64,000 nucleotides of DNA. Source: an uncultured Porphyromonadaceae bacterium (lineage in GTDB: Bacteria; Bacteroidota; Bacteroidia; Bacteroidales; Muribaculaceae). The notes beneath the pieces were generated by a model that was given only the letters and a program-made list of their open reading frames with translations, was not told the DNA's origin and did no database searches. This document shows positions 37,231 through 46,485 of this stretch, piece after piece. The DNA is taken from the NCBI GenBank assembly GCA_947177635.1, contig CAMWVQ010000005.1:1-64000 (forward strand). The letters are read 5' to 3'. Numbering within the stretch: the stretch's first letter is position 1; each line of letters opens with the position of its first letter. A program made the translations under genes and the position numbers.

Positions 37231-39398
37231 TCAGCCTTGGGAGTTATGCCCAGGTTGTGGAATATAAATGAATAAATGTCGGCATACTCGTCAATCACCT
37301 TGGCGATAGGCTTGCCCGCTCCGTGACCAGCCTTTGAGTCTACGCGGATGAGCTTGGGGGCATCACCGGTGTCGGCAGCCTGGAGAGCAGCGGCGTATTT
37401 GAAAGAGTGGGCAGGCACGACACGGTCGTCATGGTCCGCGGTGGTCACCATGATTGCCGGATAGGGGGTACCGTCATTGCGGATGGTGTGGAGCGGGGAG
37501 TATTCCACCAGGTATTTCGCCATCTCTGGAGAGTCGGCCGAAGTACCGTAGTCTGACGCCCAGTTCCATCCGATTGTGAACAGGTGGTAGCGCATCATAT
37601 CCATCACGCCGACCCTCGGAATAGCCACCTTGAAGAGGTCGGGACGCATGTTGGTAACGGCTCCCACGAGCAGGCCACCGTTGCTGCCACCCTCAATCAC
37701 CAGATGCTCAGGCTTTGTCCAACCCTCGTTGACCATATACTCGGCTGCGGCGATGAAGTCATTGAAGACATTGAGCTTCTTCATCTTGGTACCGGCCTCA
37801 TGCCAGGCTTCGCCATATTCCGAACCGCCGCGAAGGTTGGTCTGGGCATAGATGCCGCCGTTTTCGAGCCATACGAGACGGTTGGGGGAGAATCCGGGAG
37901 TAAGGGAGATGTTGAAGCCACCGTAGCCGTAGAGATAAACGGGATTGGAACCGTCACGCTTGAGGTCTTTGCGGTAGGTCAGGAACATCGGAACCTTGGT
38001 GCCGTCTGCCGAGGGGTAGAACACCTGCTCGGTTACATAGTCGTCAGGATTGAAGCCCTTGATGTCGGGAGAGTAGTAAAGCTTGCTCTCATCCGACTCG
38101 AGGTCGTACGAGAAAATCGTTGCCGGATAGAGGAAAGAGGTGAAAGAATAGAACGCGTCGGGATATTCCTTCGAGAGGCTGAATCCGGCCGAACCGAATG
38201 TCGGCAGCTTGATGTCGCGGATTTTAGCCCCGTCAAGGGAATAAAGCGCGGGGTGGTCGGCCGCGTCCTTCTCATAATTGAGGAAAAGACGGTCGCCGTA
38301 AATGACCTCGCATCCGGTAAGCACCGCGTCTGGCGCCTCTGGAATGAGGTCTTTCCAGTTCTCCTTTGTGGGAGCCGACAGCGGAGCGGTCACTATGCGG
38401 TTCTTAGGCGCGTTGTATGAAGTCTGTATCAGCAGGGAGTCTCCGATGACGTCGATTACCCCTACCTCGTAGTCCTGAGAAGGCTCGATAACAACCCAGT
38501 CGCTTCCGGGGGTCTCGAGGTCTTTCATCATAAGGCCGTTGCCGAAGCCCTGGCCACCGACTGAAATCATCACATAACGCTCATCATCGGTAAGCCCGAC
38601 AGAATGGAAGTGGAGCGGATGCTCCTTGTCTGTGAAAACAAGGGTGTCCTCGCTCTGGGGCGTCCCGAGCTTGTGGAAATATATGCTGTGGAACTCGTTG
38701 GCGTTGGAGAATTCCTTCCCGGCTTCCGGACGCGGATACGCGCTGTAGAAGAACCCCTTGGCCCCGTCAAGACCTTTCTCACGCCAGGCTGCGCCGGTGA
38801 ACTTGGCCCATTCGATATGGTCGTCGAGCGGCTTGAGGGTCTCGGCGTCAAGCACATATATCTCGGTCCAGTCAGAACCGCTCCTTGAGATTGTGTAGGC
38901 GATATGCTTGCCATCTTTCGACATGGAGATGCCGGTCAGCGCCACTGTGCCGTCATCCGAAAGGGCGTTGGGATCGAGCACCACCTCCGGCTCACCGCCG
39001 AGAGTATCCATTCTGTACAGCACCGACTGGTTTTTCAGTCCGTCGTTGCTGTAGAAGTAATATTTCCCATCCTTCCAGCGGAACGGAGTGCCGCGTTTGG
39101 CATAGTTGTTGAACGCCTCGATACGTCCGCGCAGCATAGAGCGGAAAGGTATCGAGGAGAGGTATGAGTTTGTCACGGCATTCTCGGCCTCCACCCAAGC
39201 GAGGGTCGCGGCAGCCGTGTCGTTTTCAAGGGGACGGTAGGGGTCTGCGACCTTCATTCCGAAGTAATCGTCGACCACAGTCTCGGTGGGAGCCTGCGGA
39301 TAAGTCAGTTTCCCGGAGGCTGTCATGTCAGTAGATGTCGCCATAGCTATGGAAAACAATGCCAGCGATGCGGCAGGCAGGTTTGCAAGTTTTTTCAT
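37227..39398 (-). CDS. Prolyl oligopeptidase family serine peptidase (S9A)
   Basis: DPYRPLENDTAAATLAWVEAEN; LVIEGGSNGGLLVGAVTNMRPDLF; ADHDDRVVPAHSFKYAA. Confidence 0.95.
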   Translation of the reverse strand: MKKLANLPAASLALFSIAMATSTDMTASGKLTYPQAPTETVVDDYFGMKVADPYRPLENDTAAATLAWVEAENAVTNSYLSSIPFRSMLRGRIEAFNNYAKRGTPFRWKDGKYYFYSNDGLKNQSVLYRMDTLGGEPEVVLDPNALSDDGTVALTGISMSKDGKHIAYTISRSGSDWTEIYVLDAETLKPLDDHIEWAKFTGAAWREKGLDGAKGFFYSAYPRPEAGKEFSNANEFHSIYFHKLGTPQSEDTLVFTDKEHPLHFHSVGLTDDERYVMISVGGQGFGNGLMMKDLETPGSDWVVIEPSQDYEVGVIDVIGDSLLIQTSYNAPKNRIVTAPLSAPTKENWKDLIPEAPDAVLTGCEVIYGDRLFLNYEKDAADHPALYSLDGAKIRDIKLPTFGSAGFSLSKEYPDAFYSFTSFLYPATIFSYDLESDESKLYYSPDIKGFNPDDYVTEQVFYPSADGTKVPMFLTYRKDLKRDGSNPVYLYGYGGFNISLTPGFSPNRLVWLENGGIYAQTNLRGGSEYGEAWHEAGTKMKKLNVFNDFIAAAEYMVNEGWTKPEHLVIEGGSNGGLLVGAVTNMRPDLFKVAIPRVGVMDMMRYHLFTIGWNWASDYGTSADSPEMAKYLVEYSPLHTIRNDGTPYPAIMVTTADHDDRVVPAHSFKYAAALQAADTGDAPKLIRVDSKAGHGAGKPIAKVIDEYADIYSFIFHNLGITPKAE

Positions 39399-39415
39399 GA
39401 TGGTTTGAATGAACG

Positions 39416-39625
39416 TTATCGACTGTCTTTAGGGTGTGACTCTCGTTTTTTCAGGTGAAGATGGAGAAGCAGAATGCAGAGGGCCACTATCGCTGTTCCC
39501 CCGAAATAAAGCTGGGGGGAAGTCAGACCGGCCGTGTAGGAATCCCACCCCATCACCACCATCGCAACCAGGTATATGGCGAGGATGACCGGCACGATGA
39601 CCGACATTCGCAGAATCCTTTTCAT
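39416..39625 (-). CDS. Small two-TM membrane protein
   Basis: 69 aa; MKRILRMSVIVPVILAIYLVAMVVMGWDSYTAG...; 4-bp overlap with the upstream exonuclease gene. Confidence 0.55.
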   Translation of the reverse strand: MKRILRMSVIVPVILAIYLVAMVVMGWDSYTAGLTSPQLYFGGTAIVALCILLLHLHLKKRESHPKDSR

Positions 39626-40812
39626 TCCTCTTTCTTTTTTCCGGTTGTGCGGACGGCGGCTCCGCGAGATGCCTTGCGCCTGGCCGTTGAAACGGTTTTG
39701 GCAGCAGCGGTTTTGGCGGGAGCTTTCTTCGCCGTCGTTTTGGCAGTTTTGGCAGTTCCGGCGGTCTTTGTCTCCCCTGCCTTTGCAGCGGCTTTATCCG
39801 TTTTCGGTTTCACTGCCTTGGACTTGGCGGAGACAGGCTTCGTTGTCTTCGGCTTCGTCGTTTTTGCCTTCGCAGCCTTCGGCTTGGCGTCAGCTGACTT
39901 TTCAGGCGATGCTGACTTTTTCGTGGCCGTTGCGGCTTTTGCCTTCGTCGGGGTCTTTGCCCCGGCAGTCTTCCTTTTTGCTTTGGGCTTGTCAGAGGAG
40001 TTGCCAGACTCCCCGGCAGTTGACTTGGCACCTTTGGCGGCTGATTTCCCGGCCGATGTCCTCCTGCGGCGTTTCACCGGTGTGCCGTTTATCGCGGTGG
40101 ATTCCATTATGGCCAGCGACGGGGTTTCGGAAGACGCAGAGTCCTCACCATCGGAGGTCTTGAGGGGCAGATGGATACCGACAGAGTTCTGGAGCATCCT
40201 GGCGGTCTCATCATCTATCTTGTAAGGGCATTCCTCAGGATGGAATTTCCCGGCGAGCAGGTGGTTGTAAATCTCCACACAGGCCCACGCGTCAATCGCC
40301 GCGTAAGCCTGCTGTCCGGGAGTCAGCTCGGTTGCCTCCCAGTTGGTAAGCCGCTGGTTCTTTGAGATGCGCTGTCCGAATATCAGGGCGTATATTTTTT
40401 GCAGGCTGTTGTCTGCGATTTCATATTCCTTGACAAATGTCTGCAACTCCACGAAGCCTGCCGGGGTGAATTCACACAGTTTGGCCAGCGAATGGAAGTC
40501 ATCCTTGAGCGACAATCCGATTTTCTGGATGGCCGGGTTCTCGAATATTGACATCAGGCCGTCGAGGCTTCCGATCTGCTTGAGACGGAACAGGAAGCAT
40601 TCCCCCGGGACAGAAAGCTGCACCAGGGAGACCTTGTAGCGATGGTTCTTCTGGAAGCTGGGCCTGGTCTCGGTGTCGAAACCGATCTGGGGCTGTTTCA
40701 GCAGGTATGCCACGGCATCACGGGCCTTGGCGGCGGAATCTATAAGAATGACTCTCCCGGGGTAATGCACCTCGGGAAGAGCGTGTACTGTTTCCTTAGA
40801 TATTCCTAACAT
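39622..40812 (-). CDS. RNase D-like 3'-5' exonuclease with histone H1-like Lys/Ala-rich C-terminal tail
   Basis: IGFDTETRPSF, YAAIDAWACVEIYNHL (DEDD exonuclease motifs), then about 150 residues of K/A/T/P-rich sequence. Confidence 0.85.
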   Translation of the reverse strand: MLGISKETVHALPEVHYPGRVILIDSAAKARDAVAYLLKQPQIGFDTETRPSFQKNHRYKVSLVQLSVPGECFLFRLKQIGSLDGLMSIFENPAIQKIGLSLKDDFHSLAKLCEFTPAGFVELQTFVKEYEIADNSLQKIYALIFGQRISKNQRLTNWEATELTPGQQAYAAIDAWACVEIYNHLLAGKFHPEECPYKIDDETARMLQNSVGIHLPLKTSDGEDSASSETPSLAIMESTAINGTPVKRRRRTSAGKSAAKGAKSTAGESGNSSDKPKAKRKTAGAKTPTKAKAATATKKSASPEKSADAKPKAAKAKTTKPKTTKPVSAKSKAVKPKTDKAAAKAGETKTAGTAKTAKTTAKKAPAKTAAAKTVSTARRKASRGAAVRTTGKKKEE

Positions 40813-40905
40813 TCCGCAAAGTTACCAAAAGTTTTTCAAATCCATACAATCCCCGTGGGGAAATAGAGGGCGAAAACAATGGCACAGGTTGCGAAAGTTA
40901 CCGAA

Positions 40906-41607
40906 TCAGTCGCGGAGAAGAATTTTCCCCGAATGGGTCGGTGTGGCCCAGATATACAAGCCGGCCGGCAACGAAAGGGAAGCTGAGCCGGAGGCTGCGG
41001 AAAGGCGTTTCTGGTCTGCCACACGGCCGTCGGGGGTGTATATGGTCATCACGCCGGGAGCCTTGTCAAGGTTCCAGTAGACATATCTGCCGGAAATCGT
41101 GAAAGCCGAAGAGTCGGCCACGACACTGTTGACCGAGGCGTTTTCGTCATTGGTGACGATGATGGAGAAGTTCTTCAGCGTCTCCCCTCCGGAGGCTACA
41201 TTCACGTCAATGACATATGTGCGGATTACGTCAGGAGTCCACGGCTCGGAGAACATGCCGGCCGGCTCCACCGACATCAGCAGGGGGGAGGCCGGTGTGA
41301 TTGTGGCCGACGTTCCGGTCGAACCGCCGACAGCCACAGGCACACAGGAGGTGAAACAGATGCCATACTTCTCCACTCCGGAGGTCAGGGTGGCGGTCAC
41401 ATCGACAGCCACATCCTCATCGGCGCCGATTGTCACGCTTCCGGAAATCCACACCTCCCCATCTTCAAGCCATCCCGGATCGGGATTGTTGAAAAGCACG
41501 TTCCCGTCGGGCAAAAGGATTCCGGCATGGGGGGAGACTGTAAGTTGAACGGCGGAGGAGGAGAGGGCCACAGCCCCGGCTGCAAGCAACGTAAAGAGTT
41601 TATTCAT
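40906..41607 (-). CDS. Secreted protein with C-terminal sorting-like domain
   Basis: MNKLFTLLAAGAVALSSSAVQL signal; C-term TIYTPDGRVADQKRLSAASGSASLSLPAGLYIWATPTHSGKILLRD. Confidence 0.6.
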   Translation of the reverse strand: MNKLFTLLAAGAVALSSSAVQLTVSPHAGILLPDGNVLFNNPDPGWLEDGEVWISGSVTIGADEDVAVDVTATLTSGVEKYGICFTSCVPVAVGGSTGTSATITPASPLLMSVEPAGMFSEPWTPDVIRTYVIDVNVASGGETLKNFSIIVTNDENASVNSVVADSSAFTISGRYVYWNLDKAPGVMTIYTPDGRVADQKRLSAASGSASLSLPAGLYIWATPTHSGKILLRD

Positions 41608-41614
41608 AAGAATT

Positions 41615-42454
41615 TCAATTTTGTTCGGTTGACATATCGATGTAAGCATGGGCGGTCTGGAGATATTCCCCGGAAGCCCTGTCTGTAACAAACGCTACGA
41701 CAGAAATGTTTTCCACGTTCCAGGAGGGGTCAAGGGCCACGGAGAAGTCGCGGGAGGTCTTCTCGTCGCGCACGAGAGCGACGGCGTCCCCCCAGACAGA
41801 AGTGGTCGCGAAACCTCTCATTACATGGTCGTGTACATAGTTGCGGTCCCAGGTATGGTCGCCGTTGACATTGTATTGTCGCGCCACGATTCCATCCTCA
41901 AGAATCCATATTCCAATGGCGGCATCCGCCGACTTTCCGGGGAGAATATCCACCCGGCCACGCAGCAGCCGCGTGGTTTCATCATACATGAATCCTCCGA
42001 TGGAAATCTCACAGAGCGACGGCTTCTGGAGGGCTTCACGCACGGCGGCAGCCCAATCGGCGTGGAGGCGCGGGCCTACCCCGTCTATGACTCCCGAGGG
42101 GTAGACCGACACACCCCGGTCGCCACACATCGCGTCTCCGAAGTCTGGCTTCAACCCTACATAGGTGGGATTTGAGGCAGGTATGGCGAACTCCCCGGCA
42201 TGGATGCTCACGGCCACTATCCTGCCGGGATACTGCTCTTCAAGCCGGCTGACAATCCGGTGTCCTTCAGGGCAATTCGGGCAACTCTGCCCGGTATAAT
42301 CCTCAAGCAGCACCACCCGGTCACCCTCCACCGGGGGCAACTCAATGAAACGCTCGTCATTGTCTATCTCGCCGCAACCGGAAAGAACGACAGCCGTTGC
42401 CGCAATGGCGACAGCCAGCCACGAAGTCTTGGTTGATATGCAGGTTTTCATCAT
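41615..42454 (-). CDS. Omp28-related lipoprotein with thioredoxin-like CPNC motif
   Basis: Lipobox VVLSGCGEID; VVLLEDYTGQSCPNCPEGHRIVSRLEEQYPGRIVAVSIHAG. Confidence 0.8.
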   Translation of the reverse strand: MMKTCISTKTSWLAVAIAATAVVLSGCGEIDNDERFIELPPVEGDRVVLLEDYTGQSCPNCPEGHRIVSRLEEQYPGRIVAVSIHAGEFAIPASNPTYVGLKPDFGDAMCGDRGVSVYPSGVIDGVGPRLHADWAAAVREALQKPSLCEISIGGFMYDETTRLLRGRVDILPGKSADAAIGIWILEDGIVARQYNVNGDHTWDRNYVHDHVMRGFATTSVWGDAVALVRDEKTSRDFSVALDPSWNVENISVVAFVTDRASGEYLQTAHAYIDMSTEQN

Positions 42455-42469
42455 ATAGGGCGTGGACTT

Positions 42470-42588
42470 AAGTAACTGTTCAAAATTATTTTATATTAAC
42501 CGGTCATCTTATTTCAATGTTTGTTCGAGGAAAATCTCCTAAAAATTTTACTCGAACAAACATTAAAATAATTTCGACCAGTTACTTA
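42470..42588. repeat. MITE/REP-like long imperfect palindrome, copy 2 (centre-deleted form)
   Basis: AAGTAACTG...CAGTTACTT termini; inner arms AATGTTTGTTCGAG / CTCGAACAAACATT are a perfect 14-bp inverted repeat; flanking arms near-identical to copy 1. Confidence 0.9.
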
Positions 42589-44268
42589 TCAGAATGAATA
42601 ATTGTAGGAGAGCGAGAGGCCACGGGTGGCGGGCACCCAGCGGCAGACACCGCCGGAGCAGTTGTAGCCGGCGCGTGTGCGCCCATACGAGACACTGAAA
42701 CGGTTTGCCCCGTATGAACCGGTCACCCCCGCCTGGTAATAATGGGTGTCGGTGCGTCCGCAATTCCAAAGGTCGCTGACAGCGAAAGACCAATGAGGGG
42801 TGAGGGTCAGCTCGGCCATAGCGTAAAGCCAGTCGCCGTCGTCATCGGGGGTGGTCATATACTGCAACTCACCCCTGAGAATCGTGCGCGGCGTTATTGA
42901 CCAGCGTCCCTCGGCCACGAATATGTTGGCGTTCACCTTGTCACCCTCCCCCTGTATGGCGGCCTTGTCGAAGAACTGGTTCATATACATCAGTGTGAGG
43001 GTGAATGGGCGCGAGAGACGTTTCTCCATCATCAGGTTGATGTCGCGGTAGAGAAGGCTTCCGGCCTTGAAAAAGCCACACGTCACCCCGTCTGAACCCA
43101 TAGGCATTGACTTGTCGGCCCTGGGAAGCGAATATGAAAGGGAGGCGTTGAGACGGATACGGGTGCCATAGCGGCCACCCAGGGGTGTGCCTCGCTTGAA
43201 GTTTATGGCCGCTTCCGCCTGGTAGGCCCACTCCCCTGCCAGCCGGGTGGCGTAGGGATAAAACGACGGCAGGGTGTAGGAATGCTGTGTGGTGAAAGGC
43301 GCGAGGTTGTTGATGAAACCTGAATTGCCGCTTATTGTCCTGTCCTGACGGAACACCATATTGTCGGCTCGCCGTGCCTGTACCATAACACTCTTTCCCG
43401 ACTTCATCCAGGAGAGTGACAGCATGGCCGCGTTGCCATGCTTGTAGGTGTAGCCGTTGTCGAATGACGGGTCCTGCCCTTTCCAGGCGAATTCCCCATA
43501 AAGAGCGAACGATTTATAGCTCAGGCGTGTACGGGCATCAATGGCGTTGACCGTGCGCGGCAGGTTAAGGCGGAGGTCTTTCCCGGGAACCATCACGTCG
43601 TGGTCATCCTCGCGGTGGAGAATCCATCCAGCGCCGAGTTTCCATCCCCATCCGGCGCCACGCAACGCTGGCAACCAGCGGGAGATGTCGCCTTCGACAT
43701 CCGCGCCCGCAATCCACGAGCCGGTGTCCCAATGCCAGTATCGCCGCTGCACCCCTCCGAGGGCTTTCAACGTTAGCCCCTCGACCGAAGTCCACCTCAC
43801 GCGGCCTCCCCTGACGGCATTGTCGATGCCGAGGGCGCGGTCTTCGTAAGCGCGGAAAATCAGACCGGAACCAAACTGCTCGTAAAAATCCCCTGCGGTA
43901 AGCTCCAGCCCTTTCACCGGCTCACCCTTGACATAAAAGTAAGGCACTCCCCATCCTTTGAACTCCGGCTCGAAGCCAGGGAGGGGATGGTCGAGATATT
44001 CAAACCGCGCCCCGGCCGAGAAGCGTTCACCCTGGAGCCATAGGTCAAGGTATGTGTTGGTGTTGAACTTTCCGTCATCTGTGGTCGATCCGATTTTGTC
44101 ATCGGCCTCGGGGAAAAGCATATCGGTCTGGAACGACCCGTGCAGGGCGAGCTTGCCGGGCCAGAGGTCAATCGCCCCGGCTTCCCAGAGAGGGGAAACC
44201 GACGCGATTAAACCTGTGGCGACAGCAATCCGCCGCATAAGCCCGAATTTGGCGAAACTTATCGTCAT
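42589..44268 (-). CDS. DUF6029-like beta-barrel outer-membrane protein
   Basis: 559 aa; signal region, alternating beta-strand pattern, C-term RGLSLSYNYSF ending in aromatic residue; resembles DUF6029 proteins. Confidence 0.65.
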   Translation of the reverse strand: MTISFAKFGLMRRIAVATGLIASVSPLWEAGAIDLWPGKLALHGSFQTDMLFPEADDKIGSTTDDGKFNTNTYLDLWLQGERFSAGARFEYLDHPLPGFEPEFKGWGVPYFYVKGEPVKGLELTAGDFYEQFGSGLIFRAYEDRALGIDNAVRGGRVRWTSVEGLTLKALGGVQRRYWHWDTGSWIAGADVEGDISRWLPALRGAGWGWKLGAGWILHREDDHDVMVPGKDLRLNLPRTVNAIDARTRLSYKSFALYGEFAWKGQDPSFDNGYTYKHGNAAMLSLSWMKSGKSVMVQARRADNMVFRQDRTISGNSGFINNLAPFTTQHSYTLPSFYPYATRLAGEWAYQAEAAINFKRGTPLGGRYGTRIRLNASLSYSLPRADKSMPMGSDGVTCGFFKAGSLLYRDINLMMEKRLSRPFTLTLMYMNQFFDKAAIQGEGDKVNANIFVAEGRWSITPRTILRGELQYMTTPDDDGDWLYAMAELTLTPHWSFAVSDLWNCGRTDTHYYQAGVTGSYGANRFSVSYGRTRAGYNCSGGVCRWVPATRGLSLSYNYSF

Positions 44269-44299
44269 TGTGAATATCTGTGGGTTATCGGCATTTGTT

Positions 44300-44788
44300 T
44301 CACTTCACGGCAGACTTCACCTGCTCGAAAAGCTCGGTCTCAGCCCCGTCGTGATAGCCGGAATGGGAATACACCACATTGCCGGCGCCGTCGAGAAGCA
44401 GCACATGCGGCACTGCCTGTACCCCTACCCCCCGGGCAAGCTCACTGTTGGAGTCAAGCAGCACGGTATAGGGCCAGTCGTGGGAGGCGACGAGCGAACG
44501 GACCTTGTCGGCATCCTGGGCCTTGTCAATCGACACGGCGACAAGCTCCACGCCGGTCTCCTCCTGCCAGTCTTCATAAACCTGCTCTATGGCGGCAAGC
44601 TCCCTCATGCAAGGCTTGCACCATGTGGCGAAGAAGCTCACGATTACCGGCTTCCCGGAGGTGCCGATGTCTGCCGCGCTGACATTCTCTCCGTCGAGAT
44701 TCTGCAGCTGCACCGAAGGGAGTCCGGCGGCGGCAGACAGAGAAGAGACCGCCACAACTGCCGCTATCATCAAATTCCTAAGCGTCAT
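44300..44788 (-). CDS. TlpA-family thiol:disulfide oxidoreductase
   Basis: PVIVSFFATWCKPCMRELAAIEQVYEDW; AVPHVLLLDGAGNVVYSHSGY. Confidence 0.9.
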   Translation of the reverse strand: MTLRNLMIAAVVAVSSLSAAAGLPSVQLQNLDGENVSAADIGTSGKPVIVSFFATWCKPCMRELAAIEQVYEDWQEETGVELVAVSIDKAQDADKVRSLVASHDWPYTVLLDSNSELARGVGVQAVPHVLLLDGAGNVVYSHSGYHDGAETELFEQVKSAVK

Positions 44789-44805
44789 ATCCTTCTTTAT
44801 TTCTG

Positions 44806-46143
44806 TCAACGTATAACTGTTTTCGAGACCTTACGTCCCTGACGCACAATGTAGATGCCCGGCGTGAGGTTGTCGGGGGAGACCTTCATGCCATCTATGG
44901 TGAAATACTCCTTGACTGCGTTTTCCAGGTCGACATCCTGAGCGACACCGGTGATGCCGGAAGCCTCGGCTATCGGGGCCCAGTCACAGTTGATGACAGC
45001 CTTGGACGAACTGTTGGAAAGCACGGCCACCACACGACACTTGTCGGGATTCTGGAGTATGTACTTGGAGACATTGCCGTTCTCCTTGATTTTGTTCACC
45101 GCCTCGAAGGTATGTTCGAAGGTGATTTCAACACGACCGTCAGTCTGCGGGACAGAGGCGGAGAAACCGCTCCCCGACTTCAGGGTGTTGGCTATGCAGA
45201 CATCATTGAACTCCACAGCCACATAGTCGCTGCCCTTGGTGAACACCTCCCAAAGGGGATCGCTCCACCCGCCTGATGTCCCGGCGTAGCCGTTGAATTG
45301 TTTCCAGGATTTCGTGGTGCCGGTCAGACCATCCTCAACCAGCACTAATTCTATCTGGCATTCACCGTCGGAGACATAATTGGCGAATTCGACAGTAGCC
45401 TTGGCGTAAGCCTGGCTATGCTCCTCGTCAAGCCATTCGGCGGTCTCCAGCGTGACGGCCGCCGACGCGAGCGAGTTGACGGTGCGTATGGCTGAAGCTC
45501 CGGCCGTAGCTCCCGATCCTGTGTTGTTTGGGTCGTTGGTGCTGCGGTTCACCCTGATGGTGGGGGCATAATTTGTCTGCTGCGGAACGCTGAATGTGGA
45601 TACCGCCATCGGGTCGCCGCCGTGGTAGGCGATGCCGACAACTGCATCGGAATAATCACGGCGGATACCCTCCATCGCCACATATCCCTGGGGACAATAG
45701 CCACACCATGTGCCGGTGTAGTCCTCAACCAACACACGGTGTACAGGGACGAACGAAGTGGTTATCACCTTGCCCGAGACAGGCGTCTTGGAGACTTCGA
45801 CGCCGTTGACGGCCGTAACCTGGAGTTTTACTACAGTCGTGGCATCCTCCTCGTCGGGAGCCACACCCTTCATCTCCACATACCGCTTCCCGTCGACCTC
45901 TATCGGAGCGAATTCGATTGTGAAGCTACGGTCTTCATACCCATCCACTATCTGGGTATAAGTGAGTGACGTGAGCGGTTCGGTGCCTTTGTTTGTCACC
46001 ATGTTGTAAAACCGGAATTCCTGTCCAGGCTCGGCGTAGGTATTGCCGAATGCCATCATAGACATGTCAACTGAAGCTTTGGCGGAAGGAGTCGCCAGGG
46101 CGGTCAGCCCGAGTAATGTGATGCTGGGTAAAAATTTCTTCAT
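44806..46143 (-). CDS. Omp28-related secreted protein with CGYC thioredoxin-like motif and C-terminal sorting-like domain
   Basis: VLVEDYTGTWCGYCPQGYVAMEGIRRDY; C-term YFTIDGMKVSPDNLTPGIYIVRQGRKVSKTVIR. Confidence 0.8.
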   Translation of the reverse strand: MKKFLPSITLLGLTALATPSAKASVDMSMMAFGNTYAEPGQEFRFYNMVTNKGTEPLTSLTYTQIVDGYEDRSFTIEFAPIEVDGKRYVEMKGVAPDEEDATTVVKLQVTAVNGVEVSKTPVSGKVITTSFVPVHRVLVEDYTGTWCGYCPQGYVAMEGIRRDYSDAVVGIAYHGGDPMAVSTFSVPQQTNYAPTIRVNRSTNDPNNTGSGATAGASAIRTVNSLASAAVTLETAEWLDEEHSQAYAKATVEFANYVSDGECQIELVLVEDGLTGTTKSWKQFNGYAGTSGGWSDPLWEVFTKGSDYVAVEFNDVCIANTLKSGSGFSASVPQTDGRVEITFEHTFEAVNKIKENGNVSKYILQNPDKCRVVAVLSNSSSKAVINCDWAPIAEASGITGVAQDVDLENAVKEYFTIDGMKVSPDNLTPGIYIVRQGRKVSKTVIR

Positions 46144-46399
46144 ATTAGCACCTTTTTTTAGATTGATAATTGATGATGCACACAAGAAGCCCGCAGGTTG
46201 CCCGTTGGTTCTTATCTTGTCAGTAGTGAAAAGAGGTGGAGAGATTTCCACGCCGCAAATTTAACAAAAGTTTTTAACATCCCAAAATATATTGACAAAA
46301 TGTTTATTCCAAATCACAAACACCCGACATTTTGCCACACGGTCGAATCAAGCGAAGATAACCGCCGGGGTGAACAGTGACCACATCATACAAAAAACA

Positions 46400-46439
46400 G
46401 GCCGGTGTGTCAACATTCATCCTTGTTGACACACCGGCC
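46400..46439 (-). terminator. Intrinsic terminator
   Basis: GGCCGGTGTGTCAACA / TGTTGACACACCGGCC, 16-bp perfect arms, followed on the minus strand by CTGTTTTTTG. Confidence 0.8.
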
Positions 46440-46485
46440 GATATCATTGGCTGCGGAGAGGCCGCAGAAAAATCAGTCAGTCTTT

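Noticed and set aside
37584-38420. 278-aa + strand ORF
   Set aside because: Antisense to the S9A peptidase gene; no recognisable domain.
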